The translations under genes and the position numbers were made by a program. The notes under the pieces are model-generated. The model was not told the DNA's origin. It saw only the letters and a list, made by a program, of their open reading frames with translations, and ran no database searches. A stretch of 64,000 nucleotides of DNA, from the NCBI GenBank assembly GCA_039881145.1, contig JAYKKI010000007.1:44392501-44456500 (forward strand). The letters run 5' to 3'. How positions within the stretch are numbered: position 1 is the stretch's first letter; the number at the start of each line of letters is the position of its first letter. Source of the stretch: Druceiella hillmani (lineage: Eukaryota; Arthropoda; Insecta; Lepidoptera; Hepialidae). Below are positions 35,501 to 46,611 of the stretch, one piece after another.

Positions 35501-35815
35501 ATAATGATGTTATACCATTATCATGACGTTTATAATTTGTGCATTTTGATCAAAAGGAAAAAAAACGTGGATCTACTTAGTTTACGTATCTTTCCGTCGA
35601 TCTGTTGATCACAGTCATTTTTATCAATTTTAAGCTCGACGTGGAAACAAAATATACATATACCCGTATTTATCTAAATAGTTAATACAAGCAAATATTT
35701 ACACAGACATTACAGAGGAGGCAGAGGAAATTGTCAAAAAGTATTTTTTTAATAATTGCATGTTTCGTATCGGTTATCATTTGAAAGACTGATTCCAAAA
35801 TTTATTTTCTTACTT
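32563..35815. other. no recognisable gene
   Basis: A+T-rich unique sequence without frames, elements or repeats that I can support. Confidence 0.6.
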
Positions 35816-36115
35816 TTACATAACTCAGCCCTAGGATATTGCTGAAATTTCCCCCAAAACAGATTAGTTTCCTTCCACTACCGAAAGTCTTAAAATCAAA
35901 ATTATGAAAAAGTGGCATTAGTAGAAAATTATCTAAAGTTTTCTGAAAACTATAACAATGGTTCTAAAGATAATATATAAAATTTCCTGGAAAACTATAA
36001 CAATGATTCTAAATATCACAGTTTTTGAGAAAATCACGATATTTTCACAATTGTGGAAGTACTACTAGGCAATTAGATGTGATGAAAAATAATGTCAGTA
36101 TTTTTAAACAGTTGA
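35816..36115 (+). repeat. dispersed repeat, diverged partner of 37385-37680
   Basis: The two blocks share an ordered set of phrases: AAATT followed by CCTTCCA, then CAAAATTATGAAAAA, AAAACT, GATTCTAAAT, CA(T)AGTTTTTGAGAAA, and GTGATGAAAAATAAT. An internal duplication of GAAAACTATAACAATG is present here (35943 and 35993 areas). It resembles non-coding 3' parts of insect dispersed repeats. Confidence 0.55.
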
Positions 36116-36664
36116 ATAAATAAACTAAATACCTTTATTTTACTATTCATACATACGTGTATACATAGTAAAAGAAAAGTATTTAGTAAAAGAAAGATTG
36201 ACACATTTCTACTGATTCATTTGAGTCATTTCACTTAGGTGAAATAAGATTATCCACGACTATATATTGTGGACTTTTTACCGCATTCAGGATATAACTG
36301 TTCGATTTATTTTGACTTCGCCGTACAGAATTGTTATTGTGAACATTATTACAACATTTAGGATATAAGTGCTCGGATCATATTGACTTCGCAGTGCAGA
36401 ATTTGTATTTAAATTTACCTTGTGGAATTCGTTTAATACAACTGAAATGTCTCAGAATAAAAAAAGAAGGGTTATCCCACTAAGCTATAAGTTTTATGTA
36501 TTTAAACCGTTAGTTAATATAATGTGATATTGTGGCTAAAAATCATCTTACTATACGTTATTTGCTTAATTATTTTATATTGAAGCAAATGTGGAAAAAA
36601 TTGATGCTTTTAATAAATTAACTGTATTACAATTGTGTGCCCCATATAATAAATAATACCTGTA

Positions 36665-36895
36665 GAAGTACCGTCAATGATAGACGAATGCGCGATACCT
36701 ATCTGTAAGTAAATATCACCTGAACGTGCGATCGTTAACGCTGACAACGGGCAATTCGACGCCAAACTTGCGAACAATCTTCATTTGTCAAGGTGTTCGG
36801 CAGACAATGAGAAACTAAACTGTTGCGCTGACGGCGATCGTAGGAGATAGTTTTGGATGAATGTGATTAATTAGCCTTTAATAACAGCAACGAAC
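36665..36895 (-). repeat. dispersed repeat, inverted partner of 9212-9425
   Basis: The reverse complement of this block aligns with 9212-9425 (see there). It is one of the few G+C-richer patches in the 33-40 kb stretch. No frame is conserved between the two copies. Confidence 0.75.
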
Positions 36896-37384
36896 CGATA
36901 TTCAGAGACGGTCTTGATCTAGTAATAATTGTTATCACAGGATTAGTTGATGAGTAAAAAGCCTTAATGGTTATTTTGGTTATTAAAATGATTTTGTATC
37001 ATAACTTATTTTGTATCAAACTTTCATACAATGTTTTAAAAAAAAAAAAAAATTGTTTGTAAATAGAAGACATTATTTGAAGAATTTTTAACAAGTTCGA
37101 TTATTTTTAAGGTGCTATATTTCAGAAAGTAAAAAAAAGGATTCGTTTGAAGATCTCTCGCGTATTCATCCGCTCGTTTATGACAGCCGTTTTTCTTAAA
37201 AAGCGTTCTACATGGATATTTAAAATTTGAAATAATTATAAAGTATATTACTCATCAAATATCAATATTTAACACTTCAAAGGTGTATATATGGAAACAC
37301 TATAGGGTCAGTTAAGTTTAATTGATTTTAATTTCGCGTGTCCAGTTATAATATATACATAAAACTCCTTTTTTTAGAATTTTA

Positions 37385-37680
37385 CTTAAGACAGTTTTAA
37401 AGATACAGCTGAAGATATCAACAAAAAAGAAATTTCCTTTCCCTTCCAACTCTAAAAGGAAAAATTATGAAAAAACAGCTTTACTAGAGGTTTACATAAA
37501 AGTTACGGGAAAACTTGAGTGAAGATTCTAAATCACATAGTTTTTGAGAAATTCGCTATGTTTTTACCCCTGCGAAAGAAATCCTAGACGTATTGTCTGA
37601 TACATCTATTTATGTGGTGAAAAATAATAATAATTGTACTACAGTTTACAAAAATACTACGGTATTCTTAAATAGTTATA
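37385..37680 (+). repeat. dispersed repeat, diverged partner of 35816-36115
   Basis: Same ordered phrases as the copy about 1.5 kb to the left and in the same orientation, with substantial divergence. Confidence 0.55.
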
Positions 37681-40600
37681 TGCGCCTAAATATGTGCGGA
37701 ACACTCATAGTGCAAGAGCTACCCGCATCTACTTAATTGATTTTACTTTCAAAAAGCGATATTTTAGGTTGTTCTTCAGCTAATGCTTTCTAAAAGAGAA
37801 AACAAAACCTGAGTTTAAGTCTCCGAACTGATTTATTAATTAAAATATCACTCGTCAAAAATAATGTTTGTAGATTATATTGAAGATTTATAATTTTCCT
37901 AATAGTTTTGTAGACATGAATGAATAGTAAAATGCAAATTAATGTCGGTAGTTAAGACGTCCTCGATAGTTAATACGTAAATAGATAATTTAAATATCTT
38001 TTTCCATTTCCTAAATTTAGTACAATTAAGATTTAAATAGTTAACTTTGTACGTATTTAGCATAATGTATTGTAATTCTTAATATAAAATTTAGTACGCC
38101 TTCATTTATCAACAAAAAATATATTAGTTAAGTTAATTTTTTTACTTATTAGTTTACTATTTATTTATTAGTTAAGTTTATTTTTTGTGGTCTAATTAAA
38201 TATAGTGTTTTGTTTTTAAGTGCTTATTGAAATCATGCCACTTCATTTTAAAAACTTAAAAATTGTTTTTGTACTATCTCAAAAAAAAATGTTATACAAA
38301 ATAATAACATACACAACATAGAGGTCCGTAGTTGAATCTATCTCCTAAATTATTAATGTATTTTAATTGAAATTAGTTTATTTGAAATGTATAATCAAAT
38401 GTATCTAGAATGGTTTTAAATGTAATTTTGAAGTTTAATATTTTAGTTTTAGTCAAGTACGTGTTGGACTACGCATAAATTAGAGTTTCGTAGTCATTTT
38501 ACAAAATATCAATCTTTTTTCAATTGTCGTGAAGTGCTCATACGTGCCCATAAAGGTCTATGGTAAATTGAATATCGAAAACCAACCATCGGAGTATTAG
38601 AATCGCTAATACTTCGATGGTTGGTTGCGATTCGTCCTGAGTAGTTTTGTTTCAAAAAAAGGAATTTTTTTTGCTCTAAACTAAACTAAATCTTTGCTTG
38701 AATTTTAGAAACTATGAGTGTGTGACATACAGATGGACAACATATGAGTAGGATGAAATTGTAAGGATTCCGTGTTTGACTACGTGACCCTAAAAATAAT
38801 TTTAAAAGTCCATAATATGCGAAAGAATTTTTCGCTTCCATTTTACACGCCGTGTGTTAAATTATTTTTTTTACTATATTGCTACATCTTTTTATGAGAC
38901 CTTTTTATGAAACTTGTGAAAAGTGTTTGGCTTCATAAAAACATTTAGAGGAGAAATGTTGTTTACATCAAGTGTATGGCTTCATAAATAGATCTAAAAT
39001 ATAGAGGCAAAATTTCATTTAAACAGGTTTAAAATTGCAGATACCGCAAGTGTCACGAGAGTTCAATTCAAGTTCAAGAGACAATACAGTGAATAAGTAG
39101 GGAGGCAATAAATATTTGCTTCACATCGTAAAATCAAAACGCTTTCTCGAATTATTATATTTTTTAAACAAGCGTTTGCTTACTGTTTTGTTATCAAATC
39201 GAAAGCTTTGCCATTGTTCCAGATGACGGTTTAAAATTTTCTTTTCCTTGTTTTCTTTGTTCAAAAATACGATAAAAGTTTAAGTCTTAACAAATAATTC
39301 AATTTGAGTATAATCCAAATTCAAATGTTATCTGAAAAATATATAACCTGAATTAAGTAAGTGCATGGGACTTTTCGAAACAAATTAATTAAACAATTAA
39401 CTAAGTCATTGATATACCTTAGTGAAAATATCGTAATTTCAGTCGAAAGCTGCTACCATATACATGCTTAAAACCTTTTATTATATTTCATATCCTTTGG
39501 AATGAAGTTCATTATGGCATATTGCACGCTTGGCCAATGAGAGCTAGCCCAATAAAAAGTGTAAGATTACGAACGGCACTTTTGCTACAGTATAAAATGA
39601 CACTTTTGCCACATTATAAGTGCAAGTGTATATTAGTATTTTTTCTGCTGGCTTTCTATTGCAAGCTAATCATCTGCCCGACCGCTTCCAATTAGGTTTT
39701 TATTTGCCCTATAAATTATAGAGTATTACTTTATCATTTATTAAATAATTAAAATTTAAAAATTACAATAAATTTCCCAGATATTCAATTATTTTCATTG
39801 TTACTTTATCATTTATCAAACATTTAAAATTAATAAATAATTTTCAAATTTTCAGCAGATTCATTTTATTTTATTATTAATGAAACTTTATTTAGTTTGT
39901 TTTAGTAAATTTAACAATTCATTACATTTATTTAAATTTTTAAAACAAAAATTAATTTTAGATTTAATTTGATTTATTTGTTAAAAAAATTAATAATAAA
40001 ATAATTTTTTTTTATAATTATAACTGCTATAATGGAAATGCTACGAACTCTTAAATGTTTATATATATCTAAGACAGTACAGAACCACGTAATATGCATT
40101 TTACGTGAGATTAAAAAGTTTATTGATAAAAACAATTTGTATTTAATATCACAATGTAGAATGAAGACAATTTAACAGCATAATCTAGTGAAGGTTATAA
40201 CGAAGGCAGGCTAATATGTTAGAAAAAAATTCAAATTGAATCTATAGTATCTGCCTAATGTAAAACTACAATTTATCAGTGAATTTGAGAATTAAAGGCG
40301 CTATAATGGTCTGAATAAAATTTTCTGAAACAATTCTCGCCTTATACTGATGTAGACTGCTAACAACAAGCAAATGGCATGAGAGAAAAAGTGAGAATTT
40401 CCAATTTCGATTTGAAAGCGAAAACGATTACAAAAATTTGTCATATAATATTTCATGAAAACCACCACACAAAGTACACATTAAATATTATTGTATTTAG
40501 TGGACATCGAAGTATGAAAGAAAAAAAAATCTTACGAAACATGCTATTCCTAACCGTTTCTTTCAATTTATACCCCCCACGATATCTGAATAAAATGACA

Positions 40601-40767
40601 CTTTAAATTTTTTAATGAATATTATTGACATTCAGGGTCCTGAATTTCAGGAACAATGTATTTTAATACTTAGTGTTAGCAATTATTTAATAACTTTTCG
40701 AAAAAAAAATTAGGTCGGACTTTTAGTTAACTATAGTATTCGATGTAATATTCTTAATTTTTTTTCT
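37681..40767. other. no recognisable gene; hairpin at 38580-38626
   Basis: A+T-rich. Fragments of dispersed-repeat type occur (AAGGATTCCGTGTTTGACTA near 38763). The 75-codon frame at 40379-40606 has no recognisable feature. Confidence 0.55.
38580..38626. repeat. 21 bp inverted repeat, 5 nt loop
   Basis: AACCAACCATCGGAGTATTAG (one base over 20 in full; arms 38580-38600) pairs with 38606-38626 with a single G:T position, around a loop AATCG. Pairing can extend a few bases outward. The stem is shorter than a typical animal pre-miRNA. Confidence 0.85.
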
Positions 40768-41035
40768 CTCTGGCTTGCGGATGAACAAACTGTCAGGTGA
40801 ACTGACTCTGGAGGAACTGAATCTGGAAAGACGGTCAATCCTCAGATCCACACCAGTTAATTTCCAACTCTGTCCTTTTACCTTAGTTACAGTCATAGCG
40901 TAGCAAACCTTTATACGAAATTTCAGATTATGAACTCAAAGTGGTAGTCTGAACAGATCAGAAGAATTCAACGGATGAAGACCAGTTTTTCTCGACTAAC
41001 GTCTGGGATGAGCTTGGCATCGATTATGTACATAA
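40768..41035 (-). mobile_element. Helitron relic: C-terminal helicase fragment
   Basis: On the minus strand a frame reads KVCYAMTVTKVKGQSWKL and then a VDLR block and SRVSSPDSLFI. This matches the C-terminal part of the Pif1-like helicase of Helitron Rep/Hel proteins, where CFAMTINKAQGQ, GV-L and ACSRV-S-P-LFI are usual. Just upstream, in a frame with stops, VFI-R-ILLI-SDYHFEF corresponds to the PRIPLIPSD-PFEFKR block. The conserved histidine-containing SHGQLYVA segment is shortened. The Rep domain is absent, so this is a short inactive remnant. No Helitron ends (5' TC or 3' hairpin plus CTRR) were identified. Confidence 0.75.
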
Positions 41036-42060
41036 TATCTTAAAATTTGAATTAAAGTATTAGTGTGTTATTTGGGGTGGAGTAAACACGTTTTAGATCT
41101 TTTCCTTTTTCAGCCCTTTGAGGGATGGATTGGGGAACAAGGTATCCATTTTTTTGTAATAGAAAATTGGAACATAAGCTCACACGCCCCTAATTTTAAA
41201 ATAAATAGACATCCGGTACAAATTTTTATCCTTTATTTCTGAATTTTGAAAAATCCCATTTTGGCCGATCTCTAAGTTATTAAAGTGACTTGGTTATAAA
41301 ATTAACCCACCTTCCAAATTTCAGGTTTGTTAACTATATTATTCCAGAAATATCGTAATAAGTGAATCAATGGTATTTCGCTTTTATGAATATAGATAAA
41401 TGATATGAGAAAATAATGAAAACAATCACATAATATTTATGGCAATTTAATGAATGTAATATCAAATTATATGTTTTGGTAAAGCTTTGTAGGTTTTTCC
41501 ATTATTATAGATACATATCATTATTACAGAGTATTTCCATGCAACGAAACATAAGTTATTACTTGTGCCATTATATCAATTGATAGCAAAGATATAACTT
41601 CGGATAGACAAATTTGATTAATGTAGGTTCTCGGCAATCGTACATTAGGTTGCGTTTACATTGTAATAGCTTGATCACTTGTAATAAAAACATACACAAA
41701 AGTTTTACAATATTTTCTATATATTTTAAGTTTTTAACAACGGGAACTTTTCTAGAAAACAGGCCGAAGCGAGATAACCTAATAACAGTTATCCCTAGAC
41801 CTTTAACCGCCTGTATCTAAAATCTATATACGAATACTTTTTATTTACTAGGGAACAGGATTTTACAAGCAGTAAAGTTTATGTGTCCCAATAATTTGGA
41901 ACTTATGGATATTTTTATCTTCATCTATTATCAATTAGTATTACTGTTACCATTACCTTTCAATAGAGAATATGCATGAAGATGATAGTTTGTAGCGCCC
42001 TTATAAAATCGAGATACCTGTTAATGCTGTCCTTAAAAATACGCTGTGTATTGTAACGCC
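41036..42060. other. no recognisable gene
   Basis: A+T-rich, with some dispersed-repeat-tail phrases (CCACCTTCCAAATTTCAGGTT near 41309). The 68-codon frame at 41614-41820 is unassigned. Confidence 0.5.
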
Positions 42061-42343
42061 AATATATTTGGCGTTAACTTTGTAGAAATTCATTATTCAC
42101 AATTAAATGAAACTACGTGATGTAGTATTATTTCTACTTTCTTTAAGTTCTTTGCCACGACCTGAGTTTCGTTATATTACATATTCAGGTGGGCTATTAG
42201 CAAAGATCTTTGCTAATAGAATATTTGCTAATAGCCCACCTAAAGATGTTGTAATACAACGAAACCTAGGTCGTGGTAAAGACCTAGGTCATGGTGAACT
42301 TAAATAATAATACTACATCACGTAGTTTCATTTAATTGTGAAT
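42061..42343. mobile_element. foldback element, copy D
   Basis: Both outer arm ends are present: ATATATTTGGCGTTAACTTTG at the left and GTAGTTTCATTTAATTGTGA at the right. The left arm's inner block has small deletions, and the right arm has a short duplication (CCTAGGTCGTGGTAAAGA, then CCTAGGTCATGGTGAAC). Confidence 0.9.
42236..42276 (+). ncRNA. hammerhead-like motif, copy D right arm (core mutation)
   Basis: Stem I, stem II, GAAA, CCTAGG, GTC and GTGG are intact. The first core box reads CTAAAGA instead of CTGAAGA, which changes an essential G, so this copy should be inactive. Confidence 0.3.
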
Positions 42344-42689
42344 ACGCTGTCTCAATTTTGTGATTCTGACGTATATATTCAATTGCAAATTACGTTATTT
42401 TTGTGCGTATTACTAATAATATCGATGACGTTCATTTTCTTTCAGCGGTAGAACTTTTACCAATATTAATCTGAAAATTCAAAAATAAAGAACGTTCTAT
42501 AGTTTTTCTTTTATTACTTGTTTGTGTTTACTTGATATTTTACTTCTTTCAACGTTTGTAACCAAATTAAACAAAATTGTTATAATCTAAAGACAATTTA
42601 TCATGTACGCACTTTAAATAATTTCAAAACATAATACAAATCTATTTTTTCAAAAACAAAATATAATGGTTATCCATCTTAAAAATCTA

Positions 42690-43015
42690 ACTGATATTTG
42701 TTTGACCAGAAATTACAGATGACTGTGGATCGTTCACGAATGCCGGTCTATCGTTTGGTATTTATCAATACCACTACAACTTATGATCTCTTCTACTTTA
42801 TGAGTCACGAAGCGAAGCTCGTCACAAATTCCAGTCGAGGGGCGAGTCAGTGGTGTTCTAAGGGAAGGCGAAAATTTGTTTTCGGAAGTTCAAGAACACA
42901 AACTCTTAAGGACGAACCCTTTCCTGGATGCTCCATCGAATTAGAGGTACAATGATTACGACACTTAATTGTGGAAGATTTTCTATTGAATGCTCGTCGA
43001 TTTGTTGAGGAGTTC
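42690..43015 (+). mobile_element. mariner-like transposase relic, N-terminal helix-turn-helix part
   Basis: The + strand has an 85-codon frame (42701-42955) ending LKDEPFPGCSIELEVQ, then one stop, then LRHLIVEDFLLNARRFVEEF in the same frame. This matches the pattern of mariner/SETMAR N-termini: a W-x-x-F segment, L-x-DEPRPGRP, a D-rich linker, and L-x-x-LI-x-x-DP-x-x-T-x-R-x-LAE-x-L of the second helix-turn-helix. Upstream residues are more eroded and the DDD catalytic domain is absent. I am moderately sure of the superfamily and not of the subfamily. Confidence 0.5.
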
Positions 43016-43457
43016 TAAAAAAAAGTCTAAAATTGCGGTACTTGATTACTCTTTAAGAATAAGTCGTAGTTAACCCTGTGTATAGATTCGAAACTCCATT
43101 TTAATAATATTTAATACAACGACCATGAAAAAATGATTCCGTCTCCTCTCTCACACTTTTACTCTGTAATGAAAAGTTGTCGTTTGGCATATACCGTCTA
43201 TAATTGAGCCAATATTTCCCATAATTATGCCAAAATAATAAAATAAAATATACAAATTTCTATATCAACTTCTATCTGAGAAACAGGTCTGTAATAAACA
43301 GACAGACATCTTTACTATATAATATAAGTTTTAAATACTTTTTTCCATTTAAATACTAGATCATTGAAATGAGTCTAGCGTTAAAAACAAATAGCAGTGT
43401 GTTTCTTAATCTGTACGAATTGATTTAACTCAAAAATTGCCTAAACTATTGCTATAA

Positions 43458-43634
43458 TTACCAATTCCACCCTTCTCCGATCACGATACGATTGGTGAAT
43501 ACAAGTAAAATCTCCCAGTACCGGAGAGAAGCTTCATCCAGCGGGGCGTCGCTATGTTTGTTGATCTCAAACCTGGAAACCTTTACGGAAGTTCCTACAT
43601 TGCTGATACGGAATACTGTTTGTACTAAGACTTT
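43458..43634 (-). CDS. unassigned coding-like segment on the minus strand
   Basis: A G+C-richer patch is open for about 58 codons on the minus strand, ending with TAA at 43460-43458. The predicted peptide has normal composition (for example DAPLDEASLRYWEILLVFTN and then GEGWNW before the stop). An acceptor-like CTTAG precedes it at 43625. There is no ATG at its start, so it would be a last exon or a fragment. The plus strand is also open here for about 48 codons, so strand choice rests on composition alone. I do not recognise the family. Confidence 0.3.
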   Translation of the reverse strand, partial: KVLVQTVFRISNVGTSVKVSRFEINKHSDAPLDEASLRYWEILLVFTNRIVIGEGWNW

Positions 43635-43965
43635 TTAAAATTTACAAAAAAATTACGATTCTCCATACACATTTATTAGCTAATTTGAATAATTTTTAAG
43701 AAGAGTCGAATGTTTTTTGACGTGTTGCTAAAAGTCCAAACACAAAAGTTTGAGTAGTAACCTCGATAAATATTGCGGGGTTAGAGATTAATATCTGCAA
43801 GGTTGTTGAGAATAAAGAAATAGTATGTTCATGATGAAGAACAGAAAGTAATAACACTAACGGTGTGCGAGTCTGTAATTAATTGCACTTTTCATCGAGT
43901 GACACGGGGTGTTTTAATAAAAGTGAAGTTTGTTTCAATATTTAATATTTTGAGAGATGTACAGT

Positions 43966-44016
43966 ACTATTAAACAATATATTCACTATCATATAGTGAA
44001 TATATTGTTTAATAGT
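43966..44016. repeat. perfect palindrome, 24 bp arms, 3 nt spacer
   Basis: The arm 43966-43989 (ACTATTAAACAATATATTCA and on to CTAT) is the exact reverse complement of 43993-44016, with CAT between. A partial extra copy of the right arm end (AATATATTGTTTA) follows at once. Confidence 0.95.
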
Positions 44017-45578
44017 GTAATATATTGTTTATAAAGGGGAGACATTTGATTAATTTTGAATCTGTAAAATGACTGTCTTTGTAGCTTTTTGTCTTACGAC
44101 TTTTTTTTGTATCACAAAGTATAAGCAAAAATTGCTACGATCTTGCTAATAATAAATTGCTTAAAAAAATTTCATTTTTTTTAGTTTAGAAATAGAAAGC
44201 TAAAAACCAATAAGTAAATTAGTTTAAATAGCTACCCCTAGAAGAATTTATTTTAACTGTACACGTATAACTTATTCGAAATATATTATCTAAATAAAGA
44301 CACTTTGCAAACAAAAGGTCGGTCGAACGATAATATTTTTGCGCCAATTCGAAATCATCGTCCTATGCTTAGTATACTTTTCATATTTCATTCTATAGAA
44401 GACAGACGTTTCTCATCCAGAAGAATAAAAGTATTCCCAGTTGTGTGCACAGTGTGAATCAGCATATAATGCTATTTACAAAATAGAATTTATATTTTGG
44501 CAAACTCCGCATATTGAGTGCGAATAGATGATACAATATTGTCTTGAAAAAAATAACAAACATGAAATTTAATTTATTTATTATAATACCAAACGATATA
44601 AATTGCAGTTTGAAAAAGCATCGAGAAATTTTGGTCCAAAACTAGGATTTCTATTACCATTCGAGTTATAAAGACGACTACATAAATTGCCCGAAACATC
44701 CCTTGCTTTCACTATTGTCTGTATTATTGGTAGCAATTGCTGCAGTAACAAAGAGTTTGCTGGAAAAAATTTCATTGTATTTGAAGGAAAGAAAGTTTGG
44801 TAAAATATTTGACGTTCAATAAAATATACTAAATAAGATTTTCATAATATTTACAATGGATAGGCAATTCGTTCATATCATTCACGAACGGTATTCACGT
44901 GTAACAACAACACGTCATGAATAAAGCAAGTAAGCAACCCGATAACCCTGTTATACACGAGTAGAATTTGTGCTATGAGGGAACCGTTCACATTTAGGTA
45001 CATATTTACTTTCTTATTTATTTATATACAGTGTGGAATGTTATTGTTACGTAATAACCTATGCCGTCATCTATGCCTGTGAGTATTAATAATTTTAATA
45101 ATTAAATAAATTTAATAACACTACAACACGTAACGAAGATTTATTTCAAGAAATTTATTATATAATATTGCGATCGCACCAAATCGCGTTTGCACCAAAA
45201 TATACATTATATCTATCTGAATATACCTTCTGGTCCAATCACAATAAGCTGGTTAAATAATTATACACCCTATTAAACTAAGCAATTTTGATACTATTCT
45301 GTTGTAGATGCTGATATAATGAAATATTATGACTATGCAAATGTAGGAACGAGAATTTTTCCAATAAATCAGGGCATAAATTTTTGAACTAGACCAGAAA
45401 ATATTGATCTATGTAATAAATATTGATCAGAAAATAAATTTTCCCAAAGAAACTTCACTTCTTTGCTGTACTGCATGGTAATCCAGCAAAACTAAAAGAA
45501 AATCGATAGGGAATAGAAAAGGGAAGTAACCATATCGTCTCATCTATAAATAACGAACGTACATTACGTTATTATTAA
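44017..45578. other. no recognisable gene
   Basis: A+T-rich unique sequence. The 64-codon minus frame at 44581-44775 is unassigned. Confidence 0.55.
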
Positions 45579-45771
45579 CGTATTAACGTACATTATCTAC
45601 TTCATTACGTCAGACTAAGGGCATCCCGTGAATGGTGTATTCATGACCGAGACGAGCGAGCTCAGTTGTATCTAACCACAGTTCTTTTACTTGAATTGAG
45701 TCGCCGACCTATCGCAACCCTCCACTGGAGAAAGCTGTTGATATTACACTGCAGAAATTGCAATCTGCTGT
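45579..45771 (+). other. unassigned open segment in a G+C-richer patch
   Basis: The + strand is open for about 63 codons with a mixed composition (for example SREWCIHDRDERAQLYLTTV) and ends with TAG near 45771. There is no ATG at the left end. It could be a fragment of an exon or of a transposon protein. I do not recognise it. Confidence 0.25.
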
Positions 45772-46429
45772 ATCTCTAGTAACTGAAAAATAATCTGCAT
45801 GGAATCCATAAACAAACGGCAGCATTAGCGATATTATTTACTAGAATAGTTACAATAAAGTCGTAAACTCGAGATTCGAATCCTGGCTGATTCGTGATCA
45901 CGTGAATTAAGAATTCGATATAAAACTACCCACTTTTACGTATTGTCTTCGGTACACAAGATATATAGAAATGAAACATAAGGGTTGAATAGAGATATAA
46001 GTATACAGAGTTATAGCTTGCATTAGTTATAACATTTCCATGTATTCACATGGTCAAATTACGTCTTCCTATAAAATTTCATTACAGTGGGTCTTAAATT
46101 GAAAGAGTTATAATGTTGTGACTTGTAGACGGATAAATGGACAGACGGACACGTACATAATCTTGAATGGAATCTCTCAATATCCGCAAAGAGTATAAAA
46201 CCAGCTTTTCTTAATGAACCTTGCATTCATAGCCTGAATAATTTGTATTCATTATTAAATTATAGTCAGTAAACAGAAATTGCGACTTGATAACAATTTA
46301 AAAAGTAACTTAAGATGTGATATCCATGACCATTCTCACTGAATATATCACTAGGAAGATGACATTTTGTATACCATATATTTAAGAAATAGTGTATTAA
46401 TCATTCTTTATTAATTGAAAAAAGAAAAA

Positions 46430-46451
46430 AAATATATTTATGTATATATAC

Positions 46452-46489
<38 letters not shown>

Positions 46490-46513
46490 ATATATATATA
46501 TATATATATATAT

Positions 46514-46608
<95 letters not shown>
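46430..46608. repeat. (TA)n microsatellite, the longest in the window
   Basis: About 180 bp of TA with few interruptions (TATC, TATG, TACA). Confidence 0.95.

Positions 46609-46611
<3 letters not shown>

Noticed and set aside
45840..45935. B-box-like GATTCGAATCCTGG suggesting a tRNA or SINE
   Set aside because: No convincing A-box at the right distance and the T-arm does not pair well; cannot be called a tRNA. A SINE remnant remains possible.
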